DNA from: Polyodon spathula
Taxonomy: Eukaryota > Chordata > Actinopteri > Acipenseriformes > Polyodontidae
Assembly (NCBI RefSeq): GCF_017654505.1
Contig: NC_054569.1
Span: forward strand, 2,705,415-2,769,414
Length of the DNA: 64,000 nucleotides
Direction: 5' to 3'
Part shown: positions 18,341-32,706 of the stretch, in pieces
Numbering within the stretch: position 1 is the first letter of the stretch
Layout: every line of letters starts with the position of its first letter
Made by a program: the position numbers and the translations under genes
Notes under the pieces: generated by a model
What the model was told of the DNA's origin: nothing
Database searches by the model: none
The model's input: the letters and a program-made list of their open reading frames with translations, nothing else

Positions 18341-21300
18341 ATATATACAATAGTAACATAGGACGTCTATGCTATTTATTAGCTTAATGTATGATAGAAT
18401 GAACATCATGACAGACGACTAACTTGATCAGTGCTTAAGATAGTTTTAAATATTTATTCCGAGCCTCAGGTTATCAAGGCAACACTTTATAGTAACAGTG
18501 AAAAAACTTAGTTTTGTGTAAAGAAAGCAGATTGCATGAGGTTAATTAGTTTTATTAATACATGAGTTTCTCATAGTTAATGACCTTTTAATGCTACCAT
18601 TCTTCAACTGTATGCCTTAAGCATAGAAATTCTGACAAGAAGAAAAATCTGTTATAGAGAATGCTAAATAATTTGATATTAATGTAATTAATGAAAGCTT
18701 TTCCAACACAGGACCATGTCTTGACACTTAATAAATTCTGATCCCCCCCACCCAATTAAAAAAGCAATAAATAAGTTGATTTGGTATCGAACCTCTGGTT
18801 GCTATCCAGGGAAGAATCTGCCAGGTTTCTCTGATTCCCCTGCGCACAATTTATTCTGTCATCCTTTAAAAGAGCAGTACTTTATCAAGATAAGGAATGA
18901 CTTCCAGCATTACGCTGGTCTTTGTGGGCAGACAGCTTTGTAGCCAGATCAGTGCGGAACACGTTGTTTATGAACCTCTGAACCTAGATCAAAAGGTAAC
19001 AGCTTAGTGTAATGTTGAAATACACCAATAAGCATGTTATACAAGGGCTTCGAAAACCAGTACAGGCACTTTTAATAGCAATAGCAGCACAGCTTTATAA
19101 AACATACAACTAAAGCATTATACAAGATCTTAAGCAACTATTTAATAACACAACATGAAACCGTCCATTAGTAGTATGTGATTAATTAACTGATATCCTC
19201 GTGTTAATAATCATCAGTACTTTTCATACAAGATTCGTATAGATTATACACTGCAGAATTGCCCTACTATGCATACTTAAATCTGTGTTCACGACCTCAG
19301 CCACATTAAGGAATGCCTGGCATCTCATAAGACGTGAGGTTGGCGTGACTAATGGGGCAAGATGGCTGCTACAGTGAAATCTGAAATCCAACCGTCAAAA
19401 CATTTTAAAACCAAAGGACTGTGGGCGTGAGAAAGAGTTCTCACTTCTCAGCGCAGAGGCTGTGTTAATTGGGCCAAATTGTATTTTGTGTTCAAACTAT
19501 TGCATGGCGGTCCCTGCAGCCCATTTTGCAGCCCCAAAAACAAGGTAGCGTGTTAATCTCAAAGGCGTCCCCCAAGTAAGATTTCTTTAATAAATAAATT
19601 CACTTCCATGTCATGCTGCTCTCACGATGTACTTTGAAGTGCCCTTGGATCTCATTAGCAACATTTTACAGGATCCAAACACACAGAGCTCTGTGATGCT
19701 GAACTGACACACAGAGCGTTATAAAGGACTAAGGGACGCTGTGAATGGAAGCACAGCTCTATTTGGATGATGTAACTGCCCTTTGATTCCAAGGTATTTG
19801 CCTGGAGTTACCCAAGCAAACCCATTAGGAGACTGCAGATTCAACAGTGGGTTTGGAACAGACAGTTCACACTGTACGTTATACCCTAGTGCTGATAAGA
19901 TGCCATGGGACTGCAATGCATGAAGCAGTGTGTATTGGTTCATATGAAATTTTATTGGTAGGAGAATATACAACAATGTTATCACTGTGGTAACGTTCTG
20001 CTCTTATGCTGCTATTAATACAGAATCACTGAATATTGTTGTCCATTGTATCGCCATTGAAAATCATTTGGTGATCCAGGGAAGTTTAGAAGTACTGTCT
20101 GACTGTGTAATTACTGAACTTTATAATGGATGATCATGCAAATGATGTGAGTGTGTGTAAAATAGATGGTTCACCAAAACCATCTGAGAGTCACACATTA
20201 CTATCAGCAGTAGAAAAATAAATACAATTGCAAACTGTTGAAAATAGTACAACATTAAAGTGCTCATCGTAACAGAAGTTGTCTAATTATTATGTTTCTT
20301 GATTGCTCCGCTAATCAAGGCTCATGGCTAGTGGTGATACAATTAAATGCACCTGCTCTTAACCTAGTTTCCTGTTCAGCACTGAATCCGAACAAGGTGC
20401 ATTCACATTCGTATGAGGTCTAAGTGTCTGCTTCACTGAAGCGCTAGTGCCATTACTCTCGGGCACAACTTCCTTTTTTTTTTTTGGCCTGCGCAGTTCT
20501 GCAATGACTCCGCGTAAAGTGCTGAGTTCAGAGAGTTAAATAAAAAGAACCAGCCAGTTTCCTTTATGATGAAAGATTCTTTCATGAGAACAAAAGATAG
20601 GGCAGCCTATGCACAGAGCCCCCGAGTTGTGGGATTCACTGTCAATGAATATTCGCGAGCCAGCTTCGCGTGTACGGCTTTGCCAGTCCCTTGCTCAAAG
20701 TAGATAAGTCACTAACGAGAAACGCTTTGTGTGAACGAATAGAGTAACATGTAACTGTGTCTGCTTGCCTTGGGTTCCTTGTGAAAACAAGCTAGCTAGA
20801 TCTGCCATCATTCATATTAGATGAGCAGTCTCAGTAAGGATTACTGGAAGAACCTGTTCAGTGATATTCATTTTAGCATTCACAGTTTGACATAAATTTC
20901 AAGACAAACAACAAGATATACACGAACACGAACAGAGGGTGTTGTCTAACTGGATTTTCTCCCAAGCAGTTTCCGTCATGTTCCACAGCCTGGTATCTAG
21001 GCAACAGAGCAGGCTGCTGCAGGGGGAAGGGAAATGGAAGAAAATCGCACTGTGCCAGATTGTCAGGTAGATAATTGGAACTCTGTGTGAGTCAAAAAAA
21101 GTGCTGCCACAGATATCACTTCCCTTGTGTTTTACCTCAGGGCTCGCTAAGCGCCGCACTTCAGATCCAGTCCTGACACTGACGGCCCAATCAGTGGTCA
21201 AAAAGACCCGCCGTGCAGATGAAATCCGTAAGTAAAAGTTGTCACAAAGACTCACCTGCCTTTTACTGAGCTGTCATTTTAAAGTTCTCATTGTTTTAAA

Positions 21301-22259
21301 CAATTCAGCCTTCTTGTTTATAGTTTTTAGGTCTACATGACAGTACAGGTTGAAAACTCATAGTAGTAACTGCTGAATCAAAAATACAAATCTTAGTGTC
21401 TCTCCAACTGTTTCCTACCAACCAAACTTGCCACTCCCCTCCCCTCCCCCCTTCCCCCTGCACTCAGAAACCAGCTGGGTTTTAAGACTTACATTTCCCA
21501 AGGTGAGCACAAACAACACGGGAGCAGTTAATGCATCTGTCATGCCATCTGCTTGTCATTATTTTTGTCCTCAAAAGGGACATGCACATGAGGTCCAATA
21601 TTTGAACTGAATTTCAGGTTTCAGTCTTTCTTTCCGGCTGTAATGCATGGTAATACAGGTTATGTCCTCTAGCCCAGTCCTGTTTATTGGTTTTAAGTGA
21701 TCTGAGTCTTCACGTTCGGGCTCTTCTTGTATGCTCATCAAATTCGGTATGGTCTATTATCTGGGATTGTTCACATCAAAAGCCATTTCTGCATTGAATT
21801 TGCATTGAACTATAACCACCAAAACAGGTGTTGAGTGCTTCTCTGAAACATAGACAAATAATCTTTCTATTGTTTTAATTAATTAACACACACAAGGCTC
21901 TTAAACCGAGCCCAGGAGCATTACATTTCTGATAGAATGGATATCTGAAACAAATAAATCCAACGAATTTATATATATATATAAACACACACACACTTAA
22001 ACATTCTGATCATTTTATACATGATCCCATAGTTTATTTCTGCTATTTGTACTGATGTCTCCTACAGACCAACCTAATTGACAACATTCATAATTTTATT
22101 GGAGGCTGTGTAAAATAATCAGCCTCTGTTCCCTGTGCTGAAAGCTGAGCGTTGGTACTGACAGCAATGGACATTGTGTTTGAAAGAGCAGAAGCCTTCA
22201 TTATTTTAAAATGCCATCAATTTAAGAGTACAATGAAGATGCTTTCCGCAGAGTTACTT

Positions 22260-22261
<2 letters not shown>
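18341..22261. other. Noncoding, no gene recognised
   Basis: Four kilobases without a supported exon, tRNA or clear transposon. It includes a moderately G/C-rich segment at 20900-21250 with a 118-residue minus-strand frame of no recognisable family. There is a T-run at 20472-20485, a pyrimidine-rich segment at 21430-21465 and a TA/CA run at about 21970-21996. Much of it looks unique and may include regulatory DNA. Confidence 0.4.

Positions 22262-22318
<57 letters not shown>
22262..22318. repeat. (TC)n microsatellite
   Basis: About 28 CT units. Such polypurine/polypyrimidine runs can form triplex DNA. Confidence 0.95.
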
Positions 22319-22320
<2 letters not shown>

Positions 22321-22525
22321 AGGCCTTTTATAATGAATGCAATTTCAATAGCTCTGCAAGTTCACTTTGATCTGCACAAAATCAAGGAAGACCACTCAAA
22401 GACTTTGACACTTTGGAACTTGGAAATCACTTGTTCAATGCAGCCCGGCTTTTAACCACCCAAAGGGAAGGGAACCGTAAGGACACAGCACAAGGAAAGC
22501 AATCACACAAATGCAGTTTAAAGGC

Positions 22526-22553
22526 GGGGGGGGGGGTGGGGGGGGGGGGGGGG
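22526..22553 (+). repeat. Poly(G) tract with one interruption
   Basis: 27 G of 28 positions, one T at 22537. Second long G run in the window. Confidence 0.9.
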
Positions 22554-25500
22554 AGTAGAATTTTTTGGAGTGATTTTACAGTCTTGTTACGTCTTTTTCA
22601 GAAGGTAAAAGAGTTTTTTTCAACAGTGTTACCTTCTTTAGTTTTCAACCCGATAAAGTTTTGCATTAGTATTGCTGTGTCAGTAAATGACTGACTTAGG
22701 AAACTGTAATTACACTGGCATTACACTTGCAGTTTATTAGTAACTACAATGTAACTACAAAATATTACTTAGATTTACAGTAGACTAGAGGTTGTTTTTG
22801 TTCAAAGTGCTAATAGTAATCTGTACCCATTTCTCACCTTTGTTTTTAGAACTTATATTTCTTCACAAGTCAGTAATAACCATTTGAATAATTAAAGCAG
22901 CTGTAAAAGTCACACACTTATCATGTCTGCTTTGTCAATTTACAGCATCAACACTCACTGAAGCTGTCTGTGCTACACAGTCCGCTCACTGCAGGTATCC
23001 CTCATATATTAATACAGTTTAAGTACACAGTTAACTATTGACGCATTTAAATGAAGCTCAACCTGGATAAGGTCTTGCTAAGTAAACTATAGTAGACAGG
23101 TGCCTAACAGAGTAGCAATATTTATCATTTTTACATCTTATACCCGGCACTCATTCTGAGCTGTCATTAGGGAGTGTTGCGATGAATCACAGCACACATA
23201 CATCTATCTGATGAAATGCTTTCACACAGATTATACAACGCAATGGAAACCATTCCCCCTTCTAGATACCATTCTTGATAGCATGCTGGTACTGATATGG
23301 CACCATTGTACTGCCTGGGGATGACAGAATATACTGATTCACTGTGACATCATATCTATGACCTAACCCTGGATCAGCCCATTGTAACAGCCTTGGTGCT
23401 ACCATTTTTGCACATAACCATTGCATTGCCATTGTTGCGCCACTACATTGTCATTGAGCATCATGTGGTACTGGAAAGTCATTACTATTGTGTAGATTTA
23501 GCACCTGATAATGCATTGCATTAGGGAACGTATTAGAAGTTAGCTTGGTGAAGATGCTTTTTCTTCTTCTAGTGCAATTATCTGTTTAAATTAAAAGCAG
23601 GGTAATGAAAGCGCATTCTTCTTGAATTTGTTACTGTAATGTTCAGCGATGGAATATTATGTGGCACCAAAACGATAATAATTTTGGCAGCAAAAAGTGA
23701 GATTTCAGCATATTTCCTGCAATCTGTTATAAGTGTTGCCTAATTACTCCTCCTCCCGGCCCCCTCCCCCTCAAATATCTCATAGTGGAACAAAGTTAGA
23801 TTTTTAAAAAAGGCATAAATCTTAGGGAGCAGCAAACGAGTCAACAATAGAAATGTAACATTCCTCATCTCATCCATCTCCAACCAGACTGCAAGTACAT
23901 AGAGTTTAATACAGACACAAATCCTTGAGAGGTATGTGTGATTAGTCAACAAATACTGAGGTCATTCTTGTTGAGCAATAATACTTACTTGTATCTTAGA
24001 CAAAATGCTGTTGACACGTGTGACAGACCAATGAAAAAGTTTAGTTTTATTCAGAAGGGCCTGGTTTTCTAATTGCGCCCCATCTCTGTGCACATGGGTG
24101 CTGTTTAAACTGAAGCTAATGCTACAATTCTAGTTTGAGATCAGTCCCCTCTGTTTACATCAGCAGCAAATCGATTAGAATAGGGACTGGGTAAGACCCA
24201 GTCTGGTTTGAGGAGGTCTGCCAGAAATCACTCTCTCCAAATCCAAGCGACTCCCATGAGTATTTATAGTGACACATCATCATTCATTGACCTTTGGTTG
24301 AAGTTCGGCTGAGGAGAGCACTTCATTAATATTGAGACAAGAGGAGGTCTGCTTTTGCTGCCCACTTTCATAAACACAATAGAAGTCAGTACAAGGGCAA
24401 TTAAAGGCTTCCTGCCAATTGTTCAGCCCAGAAGAGGGTGCTGTGATATAAGTGAAGCCACATTTCATGCCCATTGCTCGTCTTTATTCTGCACTGAAAG
24501 ACATGATGTTTCTTTAATGTCAGGATGTAATTTAAGGACTGTTATTAAGAAATGCTCACATCCCATGCAAAATGCTGTTTGTGTCACTAAAGAGAAGTTT
24601 CTGCACTTTGCAGATGACACAAGGTGTGACAGAGATTGTAGACGATAGACATCCTTTTAGAGATCTGTCGCTGCTTAGAGCTTGCAGTGTCAGAGGTCTA
24701 GAATCATGTGCAGAATTTATCAAAGGCAATTTGAAATCTCATATGGCTTGCAGATGTTACATTTATAGAATAGTCAGTATAAAGCAAAGCTCAAAGCTCA
24801 CCCAGCTCAACTGGATAAGTTACTGATAATGTACAACATAAAATGTAGCTTTTTTATTTTTTATTTTGCAAAGCTTCTTTCTGATCAGTATTGGTAATAA
24901 AACCTGCATTAATCATTTGTGAATGCGTAAGATTTTTTAGCATTTATATCCAAAAGCGATGCATCTCCCCCTTATAACCCTCTGACTAATCAGGCAATGA
25001 GGCATCATCAATTCAAATTGAGATGCTTTTTTATTCCTAGACCCGAGGAGGAGAGACACAACTTTGATTAATTGAAAGCATGCCTCTGGGTGGAAGTGAG
25101 AACATGCAGCATGTGAGGGACTGTGGAAGCACAACAGGGTGCCCTCCTGCAGAGATGAATGAAGGTAACAGCAGGGACTCTGGAGGTATTTATGGGGCAC
25201 AGGCTGCTGAGAGACAATATACCACCTCCTTCTTCATTCATCACTCCTAAAGCAACGTTTAGATTACTTTATCCCGGGCGGATATTTTTAAATGATGAAC
25301 CTTTTCAGTTTGCTTGGGTGTAAAAGTACTCATCTTGTGGTTTCTGATCAATCTAAATCCACCCAAAGACATGTGCAGAAACAGTATTAGTGTATTAAAA
25401 TCACAGGGCTGTGCTAAAGCATGTAGTAAAGCATAGGTGAGCCCAGAGTTGCATGGTAAAGCATATTAAAGTGTGACAATAGGAAATGCATGGGAAAACT

Positions 25501-25904
25501 GCAAAATTACTGCAAATTCCACAGGGTAACCTTTCTCCAATGAAAATCTGCATCGGAGGAAGGTCTATTTTAGTCATCTTATCAGTGGTGAATCTAAATG
25601 CTCATGCAGTATTAACTCAATATGAATCCATATGGCTTTATGTGGTGATATACTGACCTGGTTATTAACAAAATATAATATAAAAGATGGTTTAAACAGT
25701 GTTGGAGCAGTTTTAGGAGTTCCAAAGGAGATTTACTTTTTACATTTCAATGACAGTAGCAGTGACATCACAATAACGGCTTGGAATTCAGAACTCCTGA
25801 CAGCAACTTCATTGTTTGTTCTGTAAAATAAGCTACTTCATAAAGGCTTCAGGTAAATTGTTTATTACTCATGAACAAATACCAAACAAGATGGTTTGGT
25901 AACA
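22554..25904. other. Noncoding, no gene recognised
   Basis: No exon or element stands out. 23280-23520 is loosely repetitive in CATTG/CCATT motifs. 24940-25200 is a complex, moderately GC segment with an 87-residue minus-strand frame lacking recognisable domains. Confidence 0.4.
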
Positions 25905-26329
25905 GCACATTAAGTGCCTCTAATTACTGTGTATTTACAGAGCAGTTACTTGTAAATACATGTGTGCTTCCACATAATTACTGTTATTGTGCATAGTTAC
26001 ACTGTACTCAATGTGTAATCTTTTTTGCATGATATAACCCTAATCCTATCCCTATCCCTAACCATAACCCTAACCCTAACCCTATCCCTAACCCTAACCC
26101 TAACCATAATCCTAACCCTAACCCTATCCCTAACCCTAACTCTAAACCTAACCCTAACCCTTTTGTGATACAATTGTGTATTTACATATATGGTGCAAAA
26201 AGATTTACACATTGAGTACAGTGTAACTATGCATAATAACAGTGTCATTACATGCACATATATTTACTAAGTAACTGCTCTGTAAATACACAGTAATTAG
26301 AGACACTTAATGTTAAGTGTTACCAATGG
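25905..26329 (+). mobile_element. Telomere-cored foldback element, complete copy
   Basis: The left arm (25915-26036) begins with CTAATTACTGTGTATTTACA, and the right arm (26163-26320) ends with its mirror GTAAATACACAGTAATTAGA. Between them lies a 130-bp telomere-like core. Arms are about 120-150 bp and fold back on each other. The right inner junction TTTTGTGATACAATTGTGTA is shared with other copies and is not mirrored on the left, so the element has a defined orientation. Confidence 0.85.
26034..26163 (+). repeat. Telomere-like (CCCTAA)n core with variants
   Basis: About 21 hexamer-like units, mainly CCCTAA, with CCCTAT, CCATAA and TCTAAA variants. (TTAGGG)n is the vertebrate telomere repeat. 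Here it is interstitial, degenerate and confined to the loop of a foldback element. Confidence 0.95.
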
Positions 26330-27080
26330 TTCTTTTTGTGTAACTCCAAAATAATCAATGCGTGATCAAAGACCTAAATACCTCAGGACTTTGACCCATG
26401 GTGTTTACAGCATATCTTTCCTTCACGCTGACCTGTCCTGGTCAATCTGAATTTCCCTCAACGTGTTCAATAAAGGCAAACATATCTGGTGATCTTCAGA
26501 GACGAATATAGGCGAGCAAAACAATATTGTATACTTTTGTACGTTATTTTACCCAGGGCTGTTTTACGCTCTCCACTTTCAAGCCTCGCATTGCAGAATA
26601 GTAAGAAGGTCTGTTGCTCTGCAAGGACTGATTCCTATTCCATTTGATTTGCCTTCTCTGGTTCAGAGAATGACAAGGCATACATTTCTCTCTGTTTTTA
26701 AGACAGCTCTAGGGCTTTCTGGCACCAGTCTTCTCACATTTAATAAAACCTGCACAGCATATGCTGTGCCTGAAAAAATAACAATAATTTCCCTGGGTGG
26801 TTATCTTTGGGGATTCAGAAGCAGAACATGTTTACTCTTTGGCATTCTATTTTATTTCTTATTTTCTACCCCTCCCTCACCTCCTTGTAGTTTAATCCAG
26901 TTAAAATGCTGATTTTACTGAGGCTTGGAATATTTTTTATTTAAAAGTGCACAGAGCACAGTCATCACAATCTAATAATACCCCGTAACATGATTGTAAA
27001 TATCAGAAATAACAGTTAGAATTTATAGCCTTATTTCTTACTGCCTTTCAGTATGTTATTAATTTCTGTACAACAGTATT
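26330..27080. other. Noncoding spacer
   Basis: No gene is seen. An 87-residue plus-strand frame at 26649-26912 has no recognisable family. Confidence 0.4.
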
Positions 27081-27324
27081 GCTGATGCGCTGGGGAGGCC
27101 GCACTGCGTCTGATCCCTGGAGGCAGCATCGCAGCCGTTGTGTGTGCTGAGGCTCCAGGGAGGCAAAACAGGCTGATCCCTGGAGCCAGCGTTACACTTC
27201 ACCCATCAACACCAGGCAGAAGGATATCTGCATCATCAGATGGAATGAAACGCAGATGGATCCTATTAGCTTACAGTAAAAGAAGCTGTGTCTTAGATGG
27301 TGCTTATCTTGGCGAGAGATGAGT
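27081..27324 (+). repeat. GC-rich dispersed repeat with duplicated internal motif
   Basis: The CTGATCCCTGGAG(G/C)CAGC motif occurs twice (about 27111 and 27173), as does GGCTCCAGGGAGGC-like sequence, in a 240-bp block well above local GC. A 60-residue frame (27140-27322) covers it. I remember closely similar sequence recurring in sturgeon predicted transcripts, so I treat it as a repeat rather than a gene. This cannot be confirmed here. Confidence 0.45.
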
Positions 27325-27386
27325 CCAATATCAGCATGAAGTATTAACACCTACTCCAATATCAGCATGAAGTATTAACACCTACT
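27325..27386. repeat. 31-bp tandem duplication
   Basis: Two perfect adjacent copies of CCAATATCAGCATGAAGTAT plus TAACACCTACT. Confidence 0.95.
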
Positions 27387-27400
27387 CTGTAATGGAAGAC

Positions 27401-28684
<1,284 letters not shown>

Positions 28685-28862
28685 GCTCAGGTTGTAATAG
28701 TCTGTTACCTGGTGTAAGGAGCTCAGGTTGTAATAGTCTGTTACCTGGTGTAAGGAGCTCAGGTTGTAATATTCTGCTACCTGGTGTAAGGAGCTCAGGT
28801 TGTAATACCCTGTTACCTGGTATGAGGAGCACAGGTTGTAATATTCTGTTACCTGGTGTAAA
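28685..28862. repeat. 36-bp minisatellite, ~5 units
   Basis: The unit GCTCAGGTTGTAATAGTCTG plus TTACCTGGTGTAAGGA repeats with a 36-bp period and a few substitutions. The period is a multiple of three, so the minus strand stays open with a 12-residue repeat (PGNRLLQPELLT). No start context or flanking coding signal supports a gene. Confidence 0.95.
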
Positions 28863-30052
28863 AGCTTTCAAACAGAAGCTTCCCAGTGCAATCTGCCTTA
28901 TATAATCTCTTATTTTTTTGCTGTCAACAATCGTTTGTTTTCTGTTTCCAATAATTTGCGGTCCAATGACTTCAGTTGTCTATTGCAACACTAACAATGA
29001 GGGAGAATGTACCAACATGATGGCGAGAAACAGCCCTGATGTAAACCATTCAATCTAAGGGAAGCTTTAACTCTTAATCGAAGCTTGGGGCTGCAAACAC
29101 ACATAAAAAAAAATTAATAAATAAATACTTGTGACTACAGTGTAGCCAGAGCCATTGTCCTTCACCTTTCCTGAGCTCTAAAGATATACTTGCAGGGTAA
29201 TGAAAGACAAATCTCAGACTGAACCCTTTGGCAATCTTTAATTTAAATCATTTTCTCTTCTTTATAATTGGGGTGCCCTGCTCTCTGGAAAAAGCCTGCA
29301 GCATGTGTAAAAATAGGCAGCATTGTTAGACCCAGGACAGCACTTAAAGCTACCAGTGCAATATGAACAGTTACTTTTTCACCCTTGTTAGCAGCAGCAT
29401 GGATAAACGTCAGGATCTCATCTACATACCAAGAAGAAACCATTCTCCGGTAATGAAACCTTTCTGTCCGACTCACAGACGTCGCTCTGTAGCTGGTGGT
29501 AGACAATACCAAACACCTGTGCAGAGTACAACGTTTTGTTATTTCTCCACCTGTGTTAAATAGAGCTTTTCATATATTGCAGAATGAAGCTTTATTGCAC
29601 AGCATCATTGATTATGGCATGACATCCTCTGTTCTTTCCCTACTGTATACAATATTATCAATCAAACCATTGACCAACAGTTCATGATGCTGTCTTAGTT
29701 AAGAGCCTTTTATTTGTGGTTCTTCTTATAACGAGAATGCCAGTGCATATGGAATGGCACTATGGGGAAATGGGGGACAATTCTGGACTATAAAGGGTCA
29801 TATTATAAAGAAGGACCACTGTACAAACAGCCAAATTAATCTTGCTGCTAGTTCTTAGTGCAAAGAAATGCAGCACTTTTCCATTATATTTTTACAGGGC
29901 TGATCCTTTTTATCTATATAACTCGGCCCCTTTTGTAGATACCATGTCTTTATACAGCTGATCCCTTTATTCTAACCCGTCAGTTTTTGTACAGATGAGT
30001 AATGAACAGGATTCGTGTTTGGTGCACTTGTGATGTCAGACCTGTTCTCAGG
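28863..30052. other. Noncoding, no gene recognised
   Basis: Short chance frames only (for example 89 residues on the minus strand at 29243-29512). Confidence 0.4.

Positions 30053-30123
<71 letters not shown>
30053..30123. repeat. Compound (AT)n(GT)n microsatellite
   Basis: About 8 AT units followed by about 28 GT units; GT tracts of this length can adopt Z-DNA. Confidence 0.95.
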
Positions 30124-30125
<2 letters not shown>

Positions 30126-30689
30126 ATACCTTTGAATCCTTCCACAGTTATTACCATTTATTTCATGCGGGCATATAGTGCAAGATTAGTTCATTTATCT
30201 TGTAATCCCACCAGAGAATGTGAAAAAAGCAGAACTTTTGCTTTCATTTTAGACACGGTACAGACCTTCTCTTCATGTAGGCTGTAGATTAATGAAGACG
30301 GAATAAAAGGTGTGACATGCTCTTTAAAATTAGTCTGAACTGTATTAAGTACAATTTTTCTACCCTTTCATTTATGCATCTGAGAGTTTTTGTAATGAAT
30401 CCCCATCCTGTCCTGAGATTCGTCAGCAGTATTGAAGTATTAGTGCTAGCAGGTAACAGTGCCGTGAAGAATACAAATAATAATGAACTGAGTGTGGAGC
30501 TGTCCTGGGTGCTGAAATCATCACCTCAGCTAAAAGCTCAGTCTCAATAAAACAGGATCTTAACTCAACCAGGTGCTCTGCAATCAGGGAAAACGGGTAA
30601 CATTTATTTAGTGAGCAGGGGGTTACAATAGGGTAAAATGTACAAATCATTCCCAGCCATTCTACATTTATTCAGCGGTCATGATTCTT
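30124..30689. other. Noncoding spacer
   Basis: Nothing gene-like is seen. Confidence 0.4.
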
Positions 30690-31250
30690 GCATTTGACAG
30701 GCTGTGAGTGGTGTGGTGTACACATGGTATATCCAGACAGTACTCACTGTGAAAACAAAGTCTGTAATTATTAACCAAATAAATAACGAGTCACCCCTAT
30801 ACCAGCAATGGTATAGGGGAAACCAATACGGCGGGTTACAATCCAAACAGAAAACAGCCCTCCACAACCGCGATCCTCCACAACTGTGCTCTTCAGTGAT
30901 GGGGAAAGTGAAGGTGGTGCCCAAGGGTTTCAGCTGGCTCTGTGGTGGCAGCTCCCGACTCTGTGCCCTTTCTACTACCAAACTCCTCCCTGTGATCAGC
31001 CCTGCGGCACGGTCTATCCAATCGCAGCCTGCCCCGCAGCTGACCACAATGGAATTGTTCAGTAATCTTGCAGCTATGCGCTCGCCCCAAAATGGACTAC
31101 TTCCGGCTGCCACCTACCGTCGAGTCAGCCCATCTATGAGAAAGCGTGCTCCCCCCTTATACAGCGCCCTTTCTGGTCAGGAGAGAGATTTGCAGCTCAG
31201 GTTCCTTCTGTCTCTGTCACATTGCAGTGTTGTTGGGGGCGCACAAGCAA
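30690..31250. repeat. GC-rich block, probable dispersed repeat
   Basis: About 450 bp (30790-31240) is clearly GC- and CpG-richer than anything nearby. It carries inverted-CCAAT-like sequence (CCAATCGCAG) at about 31018. It holds the longest gap-free open frame in the window (183 residues, + strand, 30704-31255), overlapped by a 144-residue minus-strand frame (30679-31113), yet neither shows a known domain. The block resembles, from memory, a sturgeon-type repeat or LTR. A CpG-rich promoter of an unannotated transcript is the alternative. Confidence 0.4.
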
Positions 31251-31964
31251 AATGATGATTAATGCTCATTAAGTCAAATAATTTTTGAGAACAAGAAAAG
31301 GGCATTCAGCCCATTAAGGCCCATCTTTTTTATATAAGATAATTAGCCATGCCATTAAAATCCCATTAAGTCAGTCAGTTAATGCATGAGTGCATGTTAA
31401 ACATGAAGAGCCCGTTGTTCTATAATCATGCAAAATGTATTATTGTATGCTGTAATATGATGTTTTAGATTTGAGAGAGCTGAAAGTTTGAATTTCAAAA
31501 TTAAAAAGAAAACCAGGATTAGAGCGTCGTTGTACTGGAGATTAGATTGTGTTTGCTGAAATGAAGGATTAAACAGAGGAGCTTTTACAAGAAGACATTG
31601 TGCAATTTGACATCAAATCCCTCTAGATGAGCGATGCGTGCCGGGGCAGTTAATCGTTGTATTCTCTGACAGCTGCATCTTGTAGACAGATAAAATAACA
31701 CAAACAGCGATACGACCGTCATAAATCAAGCCGGGTGAAGATTCTTGCTGATTATCATCTGATGGCCACAGTGCAGCTACTCATGGTTTGCTGACGGCAC
31801 AAGCGGCTTGTCTTACATATTGGTGTTCAAACCAATGAGAAATCATGAGCTTTATTAGCATGGTCCTGCTGTGTATGAATATGATATATGAGCTTGTGTG
31901 AGCCCTGTAGGCTTTACAACACCGCTATCTTAGGGGATTAAATAAATCAATACAACAGATACGA
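31251..31964. other. Noncoding spacer
   Basis: AT-rich with no supported feature. Confidence 0.4.
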
Positions 31965-32262
31965 TACAACATTTAAGCAAGTGCTTTATTACTGAAAAAC
32001 ACTGCTTCTATAGCTTTGGCCAAAAGTTCTGCATCGCCTAGAATTTTAACATCTACCGATTTAAACAGACAGGCCATGTGTAGCCTTTTTATACAAAAAC
32101 CTGCATCAGTTAAACCAACCTGAATCAACCAATCCAGGCCCACATTCTTCTGAATTTCAGCCACAGTCTCACATGGAATTAAGTAACCCTTAAACCAAGG
32201 CTCCATCCCATCACAGGACACTGCACATGATGCTAGTGAACTCACACAAAAACACGGCACAC
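31965..32262 (-). repeat. Probable transposon 3' fragment carrying a repeat core shared with 8058-8094
   Basis: On the minus strand, 32048-32011 matches the 8-kb repeat core (AAATTCTAGGCGATGCAGAA and CTTTTGGCCAAAGCT). Next comes CAGTAATAAAGCACTTGC, which resembles a polyadenylation-bearing 3' end. A 95-residue minus-strand frame (31973-32260) crosses it, with no recognisable domain. It is best read as an old mobile-element fragment; a host exon is unlikely but not excluded. Confidence 0.45.
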
Positions 32263-32613
32263 TTTATTAGTGGATTCTGTACAATGGTGAGTATTCAGTG
32301 TTGCTTATTTCAACTCACCCAGAACTGATGGAGGTGGTTCAAATGATTGTTTTAATTCAGTTCACTGTTCCCTTGAAACGACAGTCTACCATGTGTGAAA
32401 ATCTGGAAGTAATTTGTGTTGCTTTTACAAATGCAACTATTGCTCTCTGTGGTACATCAGAGACATTCACATGTACAGCATTTATTTTGTCACCAATACG
32501 ATAGCAGTTCATTCACATGGCTTGTTAGAGTTCTTATGGAATATCATTTCTAGGTATACTAGGACCATTGAGATCATGTGGTCAAAAATGTACAGTGAAT
32601 TCCAATAGAATAT

Positions 32614-32706
<93 letters not shown>
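32614..32706. repeat. (GATA)n microsatellite, ~23 units
   Basis: Uninterrupted GATA/TAGA tetranucleotide for about 93 bp. GATA arrays of this kind are common in vertebrate genomes. Confidence 0.97.

Noticed and set aside
26034..26163. True chromosome end or telomere fusion site
   Set aside because: The array is short, degenerate, flanked by mirrored arms shared with other copies, and in mid-sequence; it belongs to a repeat element.
30704..31255. 183-residue open frame as a host gene
   Set aside because: No recognised domain, overlapping frame on the other strand, and the sequence looks like a GC-rich repeat; reported as a repeat instead.
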